From an uncultured Acetatifactor sp. (lineage in GTDB: Bacteria; Bacillota; Clostridia; Lachnospirales; Lachnospiraceae), in assembly GCA_934402375.1 (NCBI GenBank), contig CAKRUB010000010.1, forward strand, positions 1 to 64,000: a stretch of DNA of 64,000 bases, given 5' to 3'. The translations under genes and the position numbers were made by a program. The notes beneath the pieces were generated by a model. It saw nothing but the letters and a program-made list of their open reading frames with translations. It had not been told where the DNA came from and searched no databases. This document shows positions 1 to 8,441 of this stretch, piece after piece (the first letter of the stretch is position 1; the number at the start of each line of letters is the position of its first letter).

Positions 1-90
1 GCATTTGGAATTTTCAGGGTTGCATTACTGTTTATTTGTCAAAGAACATTTGCTGTGTTGCTTGTTGTTGTCTCACGTGACAGCTTATTT

Positions 91-119
91 AGATTACCAC
101 ATCGCCGTTTGTTTGTCAA
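91..119 (-). promoter_or_regulatory. Strong sigma-A promoter firing leftward (downstream of a tandem pair)
   Basis: Read on the minus strand, a perfect -35 TTGACA (114-119) is followed after exactly 17 bp by TAATCT (91-96). Transcription runs off the left edge of the window. The 90 bp beyond it hold no gene start. Together with the second promoter 93 bp upstream this resembles the tandem promoters of an rRNA operon; that identity is inferred because the 16S gene is not in the window. Confidence 0.7.
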
Positions 120-183
120 CAACTTTTTTTATTTATTTTTGAATCTTTTTTGTTGTCTCGGTTGTTCCTCAACAACGAAATTG

Positions 184-212
184 AGTATATCACCCATATC
201 TACACTTGTCAA
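184..212 (-). promoter_or_regulatory. Strong sigma-A promoter firing leftward (upstream of a tandem pair)
   Basis: Minus-strand TTGACA (207-212), 17-bp spacer, TATACT (184-189). It lies exactly 93 bp upstream of an equally good promoter in the same direction. Apart from these promoters and the terminator at 256-301, no gene is seen in 1-339. Confidence 0.7.
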
Positions 213-255
213 CACTTAATTTGATATTTTTTGTAATTTTTTTGAACAATTTATC

Positions 256-301
256 AAAAAGAGCCTGAAACGCTGTATTTATCGGCATTTCAAGCTCTTT
301 T
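256..301 (-). terminator. Rho-independent terminator of the lipoprotein gene
   Basis: An imperfect hairpin pairs AAAAGAGC-type and GCTCTTTT-type arms (mismatches inside the stem, AT-rich loop). Read on the minus strand it ends in a run of T. It sits about 40 bp past the stop codon of the lipoprotein gene and separates it from the leftward tandem promoters. Confidence 0.7.
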
Positions 302-339
302 CACACTTTACCGTCCTAAACATTTTACTGTATATAGGC

Positions 340-1062
340 TCATTTTAATTGAATTGTATATGTTTTTGTGTCATTTTTCAGTTTTAAAGAAAGTGAAGTT
401 ATCTCTTCATCACTCAGCTGCTCCACTTCAATCACCAGCACGACAGTTCTTGTCTCCCCGGCAGGAACAACATCCACATAGGTAGACAGATCATCCAGAA
501 GCAGCGACGGCATCGCCCTTCTCTTATAATCCTCATTGACCGTGATCCGAAACTCCACATTCTGGGACGCAATGTCAACGCTCTGTTCCTGTTCCGCCTC
601 ATTCGTCAGCCGGAAACTCAGAACAAGCAGTTTCTTTCCGCTCGTCGCCGTCAGCATGAAATAATGCTCCTCCCCATCATGAGGGTACGCATCGCACACC
701 TCTTCCCCAAGATAAGAAATCCGCATTCCATCCGGCAGCGCAAGCACTTCCTCCATACTGCCTCCCTGCGTATCGCCAGACCTGTCGATCACCAGCGTCT
801 CATCTACCGGCGCCATCCCGGAAGGCTCCGGTGTCTCCTGCGGTGCCTGTTCAGGGGATTCCGTCGGCTCGACCGTCTCCTCAGGCAGCTCCACAAGTCT
901 GCTTCTGCGATTTGCATCATATTTCATCAGCGTGACAGCCGTGTACTCGCCGATCGACTGTAATTCCTCCTCATCCAGATTCGGTATTGTATTCTCTCCG
1001 CATCCGGTCGTCCCTATACACATCAAAATTGCCAACGCCGCCGCAACAATTTTCTTCTTCAT
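340..1062 (-). CDS. Putative lipoprotein of unknown function
   Basis: A 240-residue protein with a lysine-rich start (MKKK), a hydrophobic stretch and a lipobox-like TTGC with Cys21, so it is probably lipid-anchored outside the membrane. Residues of about 65-85 form a Pro/Glu/Thr linker. The C-terminal 130 residues look like a small beta-rich domain in the style of the DUF4352 or immunoglobulin-like lipoproteins of Firmicutes (phrases such as LLVLSFRLTNEAEQEQ, then a late TRTVVLVIEV strand). That family assignment is tentative. It is monocistronic, with its own promoter overlapping the end of the alpha-glucosidase gene and a terminator after the stop. No function can be assigned. Confidence 0.75.
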   Translation of the reverse strand: MKKKIVAAALAILMCIGTTGCGENTIPNLDEEELQSIGEYTAVTLMKYDANRRSRLVELPEETVEPTESPEQAPQETPEPSGMAPVDETLVIDRSGDTQGGSMEEVLALPDGMRISYLGEEVCDAYPHDGEEHYFMLTATSGKKLLVLSFRLTNEAEQEQSVDIASQNVEFRITVNEDYKRRAMPSLLLDDLSTYVDVVPAGETRTVVLVIEVEQLSDEEITSLSLKLKNDTKTYTIQLK

Positions 1063-1124
1063 ACTCGCCCTCTCACATTCCCATTTCCCTGCTATGGCAT
1101 CGTTAAGACACCCTACTATCTATA

Positions 1125-1153
1125 AATATACAACATATTTCCGCTACAGTCAA
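1125..1153 (-). promoter_or_regulatory. Promoter of the lipoprotein gene
   Basis: Minus strand: TTGACT (1148-1153), 17-bp spacer, TATATT (1125-1130), about 60 bp upstream of the lipoprotein ATG. The -35 overlaps the stop codon of the upstream glucosidase gene, so the lipoprotein can be expressed separately. Confidence 0.6.
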
Positions 1154-2772
1154 TTCTCCATTGTCCTGTAATAGATCGCCGCCTCATAGGGACGCAGCAG
1201 CTCCTCTGCCGGTGCCGCATAGTTCGTCAGAAGCAGCTTCCCCTCGCGCTTCCATTCCTCCGGGAAAGCAAACGACACCTCGTTCCCATAGAAATTGCAC
1301 ACTACCAGCAGTTCCTCCTTCGCAGTTCTTCTGACATAGGCAAAAAGATCGGGATGTTCCCTGAACAGCAGCTCAAAGTCTCCCTCGCTGAAAACCGGAT
1401 GCTGCTTTCTGAGCGCAATCAGCTTCCGATAGTAATGGAAAACGGAAGTCTCATTTTGCAGTTCTTCCTCCGCATTGATCCGGCAATGGTTCTCATTGAC
1501 CCCGATCCACGGCTCCGTCTCCGAGAAGCCCGCATATTTTCCGGCAGTCCACTGCATCGGCGTGCGCGCATTGTCCCTGCTCTTTGCATGAAGCGAACGC
1601 AGTACCTCCTCCTTCGGACATGTCTTAATCCGTTCCCGATACATGTTGACGGACTCAATGTCCCTGTAATCCTCCGGCTGAAAATCCACATTCGTCATGC
1701 CCAGCTCCTCGCCCTGATAAATATAGGGTGTTCCCTGCATACCATGCAGCAGCGTCGCCAACATCTTCGCGGATTCCTCCCGGTATTCCCCGTCGTTTCC
1801 CCATCTTGAAACAATCCGCGGCAGATCGTGATTGTTCCAGAACAGACTGTTCCATCCGCAGCGGTAAAGCTCCTTCTGCCATTTCTCAAAAACATTTTTC
1901 AGCTTTCCCAGCTCCAACGGGCAGAGATCCCACTTCTCCTTACCCGGAAGCTGATCGAGCGTTATATGCTCAAACTGGAACACCATGGACAGTTCGCTGC
2001 CATCGGGATTGCTGTAGAGCTTCGCGTTCTCGGTGTTTGCGCCCCACGCCTCCCCAACCGTGACAATATTCCCTCTCTGGAATGTCTTCGCGCTCAGCTC
2101 CCGCAGAAATTCATGCAGTCTGGGGCCATTGCTGGTGATATGCTGATCCGGCTCCTTTGCGATCTGATCGATCACATCGAGACGGAAACCGCCGATTCCC
2201 CTGTCCATCCACCAATTGATCATTTCATATATCTTTTCCCTGAGCGCCGGATTTTCCCAGTTCAGATCCGGCTGCTGAACCGCAAACTGGTGGAAGTAGT
2301 ATTGCCCGAGCTCCTCCACCCATTCCCACGCGGAGCCGCCGAAGCACGCCCGCATATCATTGGGCGGCACATCCTTTTTCCCGTCTCTCCAGACATAGAA
2401 ATCATGATATGGATTCTCCCTGCTCTTCTTCGCCTCCTGAAACCACGGGTGTTCGTCCGAGGAATGATTCAACACAAGATCGAGAATGATCCGGATGTTT
2501 CTCTTTCCCGCCTCCCCGATCAGTTCATCCATGTCGGCGAGTGTGCCGAACATGGGATCAATGTCCTGATAATCCGAAATGTCGTAACCATTGTCATACT
2601 GGGGAGATCTGCACACCGGCGAAAGCCAGATCGCGTCTATCCCCAGCTCGTGCAGATAATCCAGCTTGCCTATGATTCCCCGCAGATCGCCTATGCCGTC
2701 TCCGTTACTGTCCTTGAAGCTGCGCGGATAGATCTGATAGATCACCGCATTCTTCCACCATTTTTCACTCAT
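1150..2772 (-). CDS. Alpha-glucosidase, GH13 oligo-1,6-glucosidase type
   Basis: A 540-residue cytoplasmic GH13 (alpha-amylase family) enzyme that releases glucose from short alpha-glucosides. The four conserved regions are clear: DLVLNH near residue 98, GFRLDV with the nucleophile Asp199, VGEAWG with the acid/base Glu near 241, and NNHD ending at Asp316. The residue after the nucleophile is Val200. In characterised GH13 glucosidases a Val here goes with alpha-1,6 (isomaltose) preference and Thr/Ala with alpha-1,4, so an oligo-1,6-glucosidase is favoured over maltase; this is inference. There is no signal peptide. The start overlaps the hflX stop by 8 nt (ATGAGTGA), implying translational coupling. 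A trehalose-6-phosphate hydrolase is a less likely alternative, as no PTS gene is nearby. Confidence 0.85.
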   Translation of the reverse strand: MSEKWWKNAVIYQIYPRSFKDSNGDGIGDLRGIIGKLDYLHELGIDAIWLSPVCRSPQYDNGYDISDYQDIDPMFGTLADMDELIGEAGKRNIRIILDLVLNHSSDEHPWFQEAKKSRENPYHDFYVWRDGKKDVPPNDMRACFGGSAWEWVEELGQYYFHQFAVQQPDLNWENPALREKIYEMINWWMDRGIGGFRLDVIDQIAKEPDQHITSNGPRLHEFLRELSAKTFQRGNIVTVGEAWGANTENAKLYSNPDGSELSMVFQFEHITLDQLPGKEKWDLCPLELGKLKNVFEKWQKELYRCGWNSLFWNNHDLPRIVSRWGNDGEYREESAKMLATLLHGMQGTPYIYQGEELGMTNVDFQPEDYRDIESVNMYRERIKTCPKEEVLRSLHAKSRDNARTPMQWTAGKYAGFSETEPWIGVNENHCRINAEEELQNETSVFHYYRKLIALRKQHPVFSEGDFELLFREHPDLFAYVRRTAKEELLVVCNFYGNEVSFAFPEEWKREGKLLLTNYAAPAEELLRPYEAAIYYRTMEN

Positions 2773-4069
2773 CTACCACTTTTCCTCCAACAGAAATATA
2801 TTTCTTATACTTCTCCGCATCATTTTTATGGCAGCTCACCTTCAGCCGCACGCCGTCCGCGAGATATTCCCTCTCCAGAACCGTCGCATTCTCCATAAAG
2901 TAAGAAAGAATACTGCCCTGCTCAAACGGAAGAAGCAGCTCCGTCTCCACCCGATCCTTATAGAGCACTTCCTTCACCATTCCGACAAGCTCCTCCAGAC
3001 CGCAGTCCTGCCCTGCCGCCATATAGATCCTGTTTTCACTCACCTTCGGCAGTGCCTCCATATTACATCTGTCCGCCTTATTATACACAATGATCTGCGG
3101 AATATCCCCCGCCTCCAGCTCCTTCAGGGTTTCCGCCGTGACCTCCATCTGCTGCTTATAGAATTCGTCCGAGAAATCGACCACCTGAATCAGCAGATCG
3201 GCATAACGCACCTCCTCCAGCGTTGACCGGAATGCCTTGACAAGTCCGTGCGGCAGTTTGTGTATGAAACCAACCGTATCCACAAGGAAAAACGGCTTTC
3301 TGTCCCCGGTGTGAATGGCTCTGACGGAGGTGTCCAGCGTCGCAAAGAGCATGTCCTTCTCCAGCACAGTCTTTTCCTTCCGCTCGCCATATCTGTCGAC
3401 AAGCCGGTTCATGATGGTCGATTTCCCGGCGTTAGTATAGCCGACGAGCGCCACCTGCGGTATTCTGGACTGCCCGCGCTTCTTCCGCATCGTCTCACGG
3501 TTCTTTGCAACAACGGCAAGCTCCTTTTTCAGTTCGCTGATTCTGTGCTCGATCTTACGTCTGTCCAGCTCCAGCTTCGTCTCACCAGCGCCCTTATTAC
3601 TCATGCTTCCGCCGGTTCCTCCCTGTCGGCTGAGATTGTCTCTCATTCCCACAAGCCGCGGCAGCATATATTGAAGCCTCGCCGTCTCCACCTGCAGCTT
3701 TGCCTCTCCTGTTCTCGCACGGATTGCAAAGATGTCCAGTATGAGATTTGTCCTGTCCAGAATTGGCAGCTCCAGTTCATTTCCGAGATTCCTGATCTGA
3801 GAGGGCGAGAGGGCGTTGTCAAAGACCACCTCGTCGGCTTCGATCATTCCCGCATATTCCTTCACCTCAGCCACTTTTCCCGTTCCGATATAGAGCGCCT
3901 TGTTGACTGCCTCCATCCGCTGGACAATGATTCCGACGACTCTTTTTCCGGCAGCCTCCGCAAGGCTGGACAGTTCCTCCATGGAATGCTCAAAATCCGG
4001 TTCCTCGCCGGTGTCCACGCCGACCAGCAGCACCTTCATCTCACGTTCTTCGCCTGTACCTTCCCTCAT
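2765..4069 (-). CDS. hflX: GTPase HflX
   Basis: A 434-residue ribosome-associated GTPase; in other bacteria HflX binds the 50S subunit and splits stalled or stressed ribosomes. The N-terminal half is the HflX nucleotide-binding domain, with the glycine-rich GGTGGSMSNKGAGET near 150-164. A helical segment precedes the G domain, which has the P-loop GYTNAGKST near 210-218, DTVGF near 264 and NKAD near 330. GGAGGG lies just before the ATG at 4069; an internal ATG 10 codons later (MKVLLVGV) is an alternative start. It sits between the two-component genes and the glucosidase, with short gaps, and probably belongs to the same transcript. Confidence 0.93.
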   Translation of the reverse strand: MREGTGEEREMKVLLVGVDTGEEPDFEHSMEELSSLAEAAGKRVVGIIVQRMEAVNKALYIGTGKVAEVKEYAGMIEADEVVFDNALSPSQIRNLGNELELPILDRTNLILDIFAIRARTGEAKLQVETARLQYMLPRLVGMRDNLSRQGGTGGSMSNKGAGETKLELDRRKIEHRISELKKELAVVAKNRETMRKKRGQSRIPQVALVGYTNAGKSTIMNRLVDRYGERKEKTVLEKDMLFATLDTSVRAIHTGDRKPFFLVDTVGFIHKLPHGLVKAFRSTLEEVRYADLLIQVVDFSDEFYKQQMEVTAETLKELEAGDIPQIIVYNKADRCNMEALPKVSENRIYMAAGQDCGLEELVGMVKEVLYKDRVETELLLPFEQGSILSYFMENATVLEREYLADGVRLKVSCHKNDAEKYKKYISVGGKVVDE

Positions 4070-4087
4070 AATCCCTCCGTCACAAAC

Positions 4088-5572
4088 CTATTCCTGCGTC
4101 TCCTCCTGGCAGACCTCAAGCTCGAACCAGAAGAGCACGCCGTTCTCGTAATTCTCCACTCCGTAATCGCGGTTCATGGACTCCATGATTGCCTTGACGA
4201 TGGAAAGCCCGACGCCGCTGCCGCCGTACTCCCTTGTTCTCGCCTTGTCCACCTTATAAAACTTCTCCCACAGATGCGGCAGCGATTCCTCCGGGATCGG
4301 CGCACCCGTGTTAAACACACCGACTCTGATCGTCTTCTCCTTCTGCTCCATCGTCACGACGATCTTCTTTTCGCCCGCGCAGTGATTGACCGCGTTGGAG
4401 AAATAGTTCATAAAGACCTCTTCCGTCTTAAACTCGTCGCCCCAGACATAAAGAGACGGGTATTCGTCCATACAGACCTGAATTTCATTCTGCTTTGTCA
4501 GAATCGCCGCGGACTGGATATAGTTTCTGATCAGCGCCGTAATGTCAAACCGCTCCATCGTCACAACATCGTTGCCAAATTCCAGCTGGTTTAATGTCAG
4601 CAGCTTCTGTACCATATTATTCATCTTGGAAGCCTCATCCATGATGACCTCACAATAAAATTTCTGGCTCTCCGGGTCATCACTGACTGCCTCGACAAGC
4701 CCCTCCGCATATCCCTGTATCAGGGCAATCGGAGTCTTCAGCTCATGTGATACGTTGGCAAGAAACTCCTTGCGCATCGCATCGATCTGTTCCTTCTTCT
4801 CAATATCGCGCTGCAATTCATTGTTGGCGGTCTTAAGCTCTGAGATCGACTGTTCAAGGGATTCCGAGAGCTTGTTCATATTTTCTCCCAGCATACCGAT
4901 TTCATTCTTTGCCGTTCCGTCATACTTTGCCTCAAAGTCCAGATGCACCATCTGCTCGGAAATGCGGTTCAGGGTCTTGATCGGCTTTGTGATTCTTCCC
5001 GTCACCAGCCAGATAATGGTTGCTCCGGCAACCGTCCCCGCAATTCCCACATAGGCGAAAAAGCGGTTTGCAATCTTCGCACTCTCCCGGATGCTCTCAA
5101 TAGGCGTCCGCATAATAAAGGAAATGCCGGTGTCAAGCTGCCCGTACATCAGCAGAAACTCCTCACCGCCGAAGGTCATCCTCTGGATGGTATACTCCTC
5201 TCCCTCCTCAATGATCTTGGACGGAGTCTCCTGCCATCCAAAGATATAGCTGAGCAGCTGCTTCTCCAGCTCCCTTCCGCCGTTTCCCGAAACATATTTC
5301 GTCTGGGAATTCGCGTCCATCACGCAGACCGTAATATTATAGATATTGCAGACGTCATCCAGCTCCTGCACGAACGCATCCGAGCTGTAGGTATCGCTCT
5401 TTGCCGCCTGACTGATCGTATTGTAGGCGTCGTAGATTACCTCGGTCTTACTTCGGATATAATACTCCTCCAGAAACACATTATTAATAAACCAGCACAA
5501 TAAGATTGTCCCGGCCATCAGCCCTATAAAAATTAATGCAAACTGCTGTCTGATCGAACGTTTCACAGTCAT
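4088..5572 (-). CDS. Sensor histidine kinase, HAMP type
   Basis: A 494-residue membrane sensor kinase. Transmembrane segments lie at about 13-33 and 171-191 with a 135-residue extracytoplasmic sensor domain between them. These are followed by HAMP (about 192-245), a coiled helix, the dimerisation/phosphoacceptor box NVSHELKTP with His276, and an ATPase domain with the N box (NYFSNAVNH) and G box (GGSGVGLSIVKAI). It shares an ATGA overlap with the response regulator gene, so the two are translated together and form a cognate pair. The input signal cannot be read from the sequence. In arrangement it resembles VanS/PhoR-type kinases. Confidence 0.93.
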   Translation of the reverse strand: MTVKRSIRQQFALIFIGLMAGTILLCWFINNVFLEEYYIRSKTEVIYDAYNTISQAAKSDTYSSDAFVQELDDVCNIYNITVCVMDANSQTKYVSGNGGRELEKQLLSYIFGWQETPSKIIEEGEEYTIQRMTFGGEEFLLMYGQLDTGISFIMRTPIESIRESAKIANRFFAYVGIAGTVAGATIIWLVTGRITKPIKTLNRISEQMVHLDFEAKYDGTAKNEIGMLGENMNKLSESLEQSISELKTANNELQRDIEKKEQIDAMRKEFLANVSHELKTPIALIQGYAEGLVEAVSDDPESQKFYCEVIMDEASKMNNMVQKLLTLNQLEFGNDVVTMERFDITALIRNYIQSAAILTKQNEIQVCMDEYPSLYVWGDEFKTEEVFMNYFSNAVNHCAGEKKIVVTMEQKEKTIRVGVFNTGAPIPEESLPHLWEKFYKVDKARTREYGGSGVGLSIVKAIMESMNRDYGVENYENGVLFWFELEVCQEETQE

Positions 5573-6252
5573 GCCTCCAGCTTGTAGCCCATGCCCCAGA
5601 TGGTCTTGATCAGGTCGCCTTTCTCCCCCATCTTGCTGCGCAGCTTCTTCACATGCGTATCAATCGTGCGCGCGTCTCCGAAATAGTCATAATTCCAGAC
5701 ATTGTTCAGAATTTTTTCCCTCGAGAGCGCAATTCCCTTGTTTTCCACAAAATAGGTGAGAAGCTCAAACTCCTTGTAGCTGAGTTCGATCTCTTTCCCA
5801 TCGATCAGAACCCTGTGCGCCGCCTTATCGATCTCGATTCCGCCGCAGCTTAAGGCCTCTTCCTCCGTCACCTGATTTGTTCTGCGCAGGATCGCCTCAA
5901 TGCGCGCAACTAAAATCTTCGGGCTGAACGGCTTCGAGATATATTCGTCCACACCGAGCTGGAAGCCCTGCAGTTCATCCCGCTCATCTCCCCGCGCCGT
6001 GAGCATGATGATCGGCACCTTGGAATAGGAGCGCACCTCACGGCAGACCTGCCAGCCATCCATCTTCGGCATCATGACATCCAGCACGATCAGTGCAACA
6101 TCCTTTTGCTGCAAAAACAGATCGACTGCCTCTTCTCCGTCGCCTGCCTCCACCACCTCATAGCCCGCCTTCACAAGAAAGTCTCTGACCAACTTGCGCA
6201 TCCTGCTCTCATCATCCACTACCAGTATTTTTAATTTTTCCATTGCAATCAC
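5569..6252 (-). CDS. OmpR/PhoB-family response regulator
   Basis: A 227-residue DNA-binding regulator. The receiver domain (about 1-125) has the acidic pair VVDDE, the phosphoacceptor Asp58 in LIVLDVMMPKMDGW and the lysine in SKPFSP. The C-terminal winged helix (about 135-227) has the typical recognition segment TIDTHVKKLRSKMGE and ends WGMGYKLEA. The first codon is GTG at 6252, behind GGAAGG; an ATG three codons later is an alternative. It is the first gene of the regulator-kinase-hflX-glucosidase run. Its targets are unknown. Confidence 0.93.
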   Translation of the reverse strand: MIAMEKLKILVVDDESRMRKLVRDFLVKAGYEVVEAGDGEEAVDLFLQQKDVALIVLDVMMPKMDGWQVCREVRSYSKVPIIMLTARGDERDELQGFQLGVDEYISKPFSPKILVARIEAILRRTNQVTEEEALSCGGIEIDKAAHRVLIDGKEIELSYKEFELLTYFVENKGIALSREKILNNVWNYDYFGDARTIDTHVKKLRSKMGEKGDLIKTIWGMGYKLEA

Positions 6253-6274
6253 ACATCCTTCCCTGTCATTACAA

Positions 6275-6304
6275 TATATAACACTTTTATGTCCATTCTG
6301 TGAA
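6275..6304 (-). promoter_or_regulatory. Candidate promoter of the two-component operon
   Basis: Minus strand: TTCACA (6299-6304), 18-bp spacer, TATATA (6275-6280), about 25 bp before the response regulator start. One mismatch in each hexamer; moderate support only. Confidence 0.45.
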
Positions 6305-6339
6305 AGCGCCTCTGGTTCTTTTCTGTCTGTCAGGCAGTC

Positions 6340-6909
6340 TTACTCATCCTTTATCTGTAGCTCCAGTTCCTTCTCACGGACAGCCTGTTCCCGTTCCATG
6401 AGCTCCTGCTCCCACGAAGCATACTTGTCCGTCAACACCCGCTCATAATTCAGCACATTCGGGTTATCGCTCCGCAGGGTGATCATAAACATGGCTGCGA
6501 TTGCCAGCACAAGAAGAATGTTTAACAGCACGGACAACATAAAGCCTGACCGGTTCTTCTCCGCCTTATCCTTCGCCGGTTTGATCCGGTTTCTCGCAGG
6601 CTGGCTCTTCTCCCTGACGTCTCCGCTGAAGGTACAGTACAAAGGGATGTCCGGCAAATTCTGCGTGGTAATGTCCGGCTGCTCCAGCAGGAAATCCCGC
6701 AGGCCCTTTAGATACTGAAATCCGACCGGCGTTCTAAATATTCTCTCCTGAATCGCATTCTGGTAGACGGAAAGAATGCTTTCCGGTCTGGAATAGTCAA
6801 TCCTTGCCTCGAGATACTCAATCTTCTTTCGTTCTGCTGATGCCAGTTTCGCATCCTTCTCCGTAAAAAAAAGATAACCTCCTACCGATCGATCCTGTTG
6901 TTCCGACAT
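6340..6909 (-). CDS. Uncharacterised single-pass membrane protein
   Basis: A 189-residue protein of unknown function. The start MSEQQDRS at 6909 is chosen because AGGAGG lies 5 nt before it; the longer reading frame lacks such a site. The N-terminal 100 residues are charged and probably cytoplasmic. A basic stretch (RNRIKPAKDKAEKN) precedes one hydrophobic helix (about SVLLNILLVLAIAAMFMITL). The C-terminal tail is strongly helical and Glu-rich (EQELMEREQAVREKE), probably a coiled coil. It stands alone, with its own consensus promoter and a hairpin at the start of the transcript. It is not recognisable as a named family. Confidence 0.7.
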   Translation of the reverse strand: MSEQQDRSVGGYLFFTEKDAKLASAERKKIEYLEARIDYSRPESILSVYQNAIQERIFRTPVGFQYLKGLRDFLLEQPDITTQNLPDIPLYCTFSGDVREKSQPARNRIKPAKDKAEKNRSGFMLSVLLNILLVLAIAAMFMITLRSDNPNVLNYERVLTDKYASWEQELMEREQAVREKELELQIKDE

Positions 6910-6944
6910 GCTGTTCCTCCTGAAACTATAATAAAAACTATCCA

Positions 6945-6974
6945 AAAAGAACCGCCATTACAGGCGGCTCTTTT
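6945..6974 (-). other. Hairpin at the extreme 5' end of the transcript
   Basis: The arms AAAAGA-a-CCGCC and GGCGG-c-TCTTTT pair around a 6-nt loop. With the promoter at 6981-7009, transcription would start at about 6974, so the RNA begins in this stem. Its shape is terminator-like (GC stem, U-rich 3' flank), but it precedes the gene, so it may stabilise the 5' end or attenuate. Confidence 0.55.
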
Positions 6975-6980
6975 AAACTC

Positions 6981-7009
6981 AGTATAAGAATTTTTATCTG
7001 CGCTGTCAA
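6981..7009 (-). promoter_or_regulatory. Consensus promoter of the membrane-protein gene
   Basis: Minus strand: TTGACA (7004-7009), 17-bp spacer, TATACT (6981-6986). It lies 72 bp upstream of the ATG at 6909. Confidence 0.65.
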
Positions 7010-7147
7010 GCATAGGATTACTGTTTTCCCCTATTGCAAACATAGGCTTATTGATGATATTATTAATATAGTCCAAATAAACTGCAAATGACAGTCTGAA
7101 AACAGATTATTTGAAAAAGAAATGTCAAAACAAGGGAGGTAATTAGT

Positions 7148-7696
7148 GTGATCGATAAGTCCAAAGTCATAATCCGGCCGGAAAAGCCGTCCGAATACGA
7201 GAAAGTTAATGATATTATTTATAGGGCATTTTCCGAACAACATGGTACAGGAATCGGAAACTTCATGATGGAACAGTTTATAGACGAGCGGAAAAAAGAA
7301 ACCTTTATTCCGGAGCTTTCACTTGTCGCAGTATTAGAAAATGGTGTAATTGCCGGAGAAGTTGCTCTTTATGAAACGGATATTATTACCGAAAATGGCA
7401 AAAATACACAATTAGTCTTATCGCAAACCGCAGTCTTGCCGGAATACCAGAGGCAGGGGTTAATGCGAATGCTTGTAGAAGAAGCCCTCAGAAAAGCGAA
7501 ACAGCTCGGCTATGGAGCAGTGTTCCTCGGAGGAAATCCTGATCTATATGCAAGATATGGCTTTGAACCATCCAGCAATTACGGTATCTATCATGAAAAC
7601 AGGTTAATTTGGGGCGATGAAGGTTATATGGTTCATGTCCTGCGGTCGGGTGCCCTTGATGGCATCACAGGCATAACCTCTTATTATGGCGGATAA
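7148..7696 (+). CDS. GNAT N-acetyltransferase, YhbS-like
   Basis: A 182-residue acetyl-CoA-dependent N-acetyltransferase of unknown substrate. The start codon is GTG at 7148, 8 nt after GGGAGG. The acetyl-CoA-binding motif A reads AVLPEYQRQGLMRMLVEEAL, followed by a GNPDLYARYGFEP segment typical of YhbS-like members. It is one of very few plus-strand genes here and runs convergent with a second GNAT gene. The 7.1-8.4 kb stretch is visibly AT-richer than its surroundings, which could mean recent acquisition. The two acetyltransferases are not close relatives by eye. Confidence 0.88.
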   Translation: MIDKSKVIIRPEKPSEYEKVNDIIYRAFSEQHGTGIGNFMMEQFIDERKKETFIPELSLVAVLENGVIAGEVALYETDIITENGKNTQLVLSQTAVLPEYQRQGLMRMLVEEALRKAKQLGYGAVFLGGNPDLYARYGFEPSSNYGIYHENRLIWGDEGYMVHVLRSGALDGITGITSYYGG

Positions 7697-7730
7697 AATG
7701 TAATTACTCATCTTTTGGGGGAACAGTTTA

Positions 7731-7826
7731 ATGGCTGACGGCCGGGCGTATATTCCGAACAGTGCAAGTAATATTGCTCTGGCAATGTGGTTTGGTGATA
7801 ACAATCCATCCCGTTATGGCAGATAA
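7731..7826 (+). CDS. Possible 31-residue small ORF
   Basis: A short frame (begins MADGRAYIPN, ends NNPSRYGR) starts with ATG 8 nt after GGGGGA, immediately downstream of the first acetyltransferase. Its last codons (TATGGCAGATAA) echo the end of that gene (TATGGCGGATAA). It could be a real small protein, a fragment of a lost gene or chance. No family is recognised. Confidence 0.3.
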   Translation: MADGRAYIPNSASNIALAMWFGDNNPSRYGR

Positions 7827-7842
7827 ATTTTGTCACCAGCCA

Positions 7843-8352
7843 TCACAGAATCCTCTTTGTCATTACCACAAATCCATCTTCATTCTTTCTTTGATATGTT
7901 TCATAGTCCTCTATGGAAGTATATTCCTTTTCAACAACAATGCCCTGTTCTCTGTAAACTTTGTAGCATATTGGCTCATAGCCATTTTTTATGTAATAGC
8001 GTTCCACGTATCCACCGGCGGAGCCTAAAGAGATTGAGGGACATCCGTACAGTAAACAAGCATGTTCCATAGCCTGTAGCAATAAAGAACCATAACCATG
8101 TTTCTGAAAAGGCTCCTGAATGCAAATTCCATCTATTACGAAGGTCTCATCCTCTGGATCATCTAGTTTTCGCGGCCAGCCAAAAGCTACGCCAATCACC
8201 TTTTTCTCTAAAAGTGCAACCATGTATGCCTGATGATATTCTGCCTCTCTCTTCTTTACTATTTCGTAATCGCTGTATGGCAAATACTCTAAAGCAAGTT
8301 TATAAAACTCTTCTCTTGTAACATCAGAAATTGATTCTATTGTAAGTTTCAT
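7843..8352 (-). CDS. GNAT N-acetyltransferase
   Basis: A 169-residue acetyltransferase. The start MKLTIES at 8352 is chosen because GGAGG lies 6 nt upstream; the frame remains open a few codons further. Motif A is present as ICIQEPFQKHGYGSLLLQAM, followed by GSAGGYVERYYIKNGYEP, the usual late GNAT strand-loop. The substrate is unknown. It is convergent with the YhbS-like gene, so the pair share a 150-bp gap. The upstream 470 bp contain no gene but hold a set of palindromic repeats. Confidence 0.85.
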   Translation of the reverse strand: MKLTIESISDVTREEFYKLALEYLPYSDYEIVKKREAEYHQAYMVALLEKKVIGVAFGWPRKLDDPEDETFVIDGICIQEPFQKHGYGSLLLQAMEHACLLYGCPSISLGSAGGYVERYYIKNGYEPICYKVYREQGIVVEKEYTSIEDYETYQRKNEDGFVVMTKRIL

Positions 8353-8441
8353 TTGAAGCCTCCACAAATTCAAATTGAACCAAATCGCTTATGAGAATCT
8401 CATTTTACTGGCAGGTGTACTGAAATTTATCCGATTTAACA

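Noticed and set aside
3248..4594. 448-codon plus-strand frame across hflX and the kinase.
   Set aside because: It lies fully antisense to two genes with clear motifs, has no ribosome site, and its His/Leu/Arg-rich composition is typical of a shadow frame.
7148..8352. A mobile element carrying the two acetyltransferases.
   Set aside because: AT-richer composition hints at transfer, but no transposase, integrase, terminal repeats or target duplications are seen.
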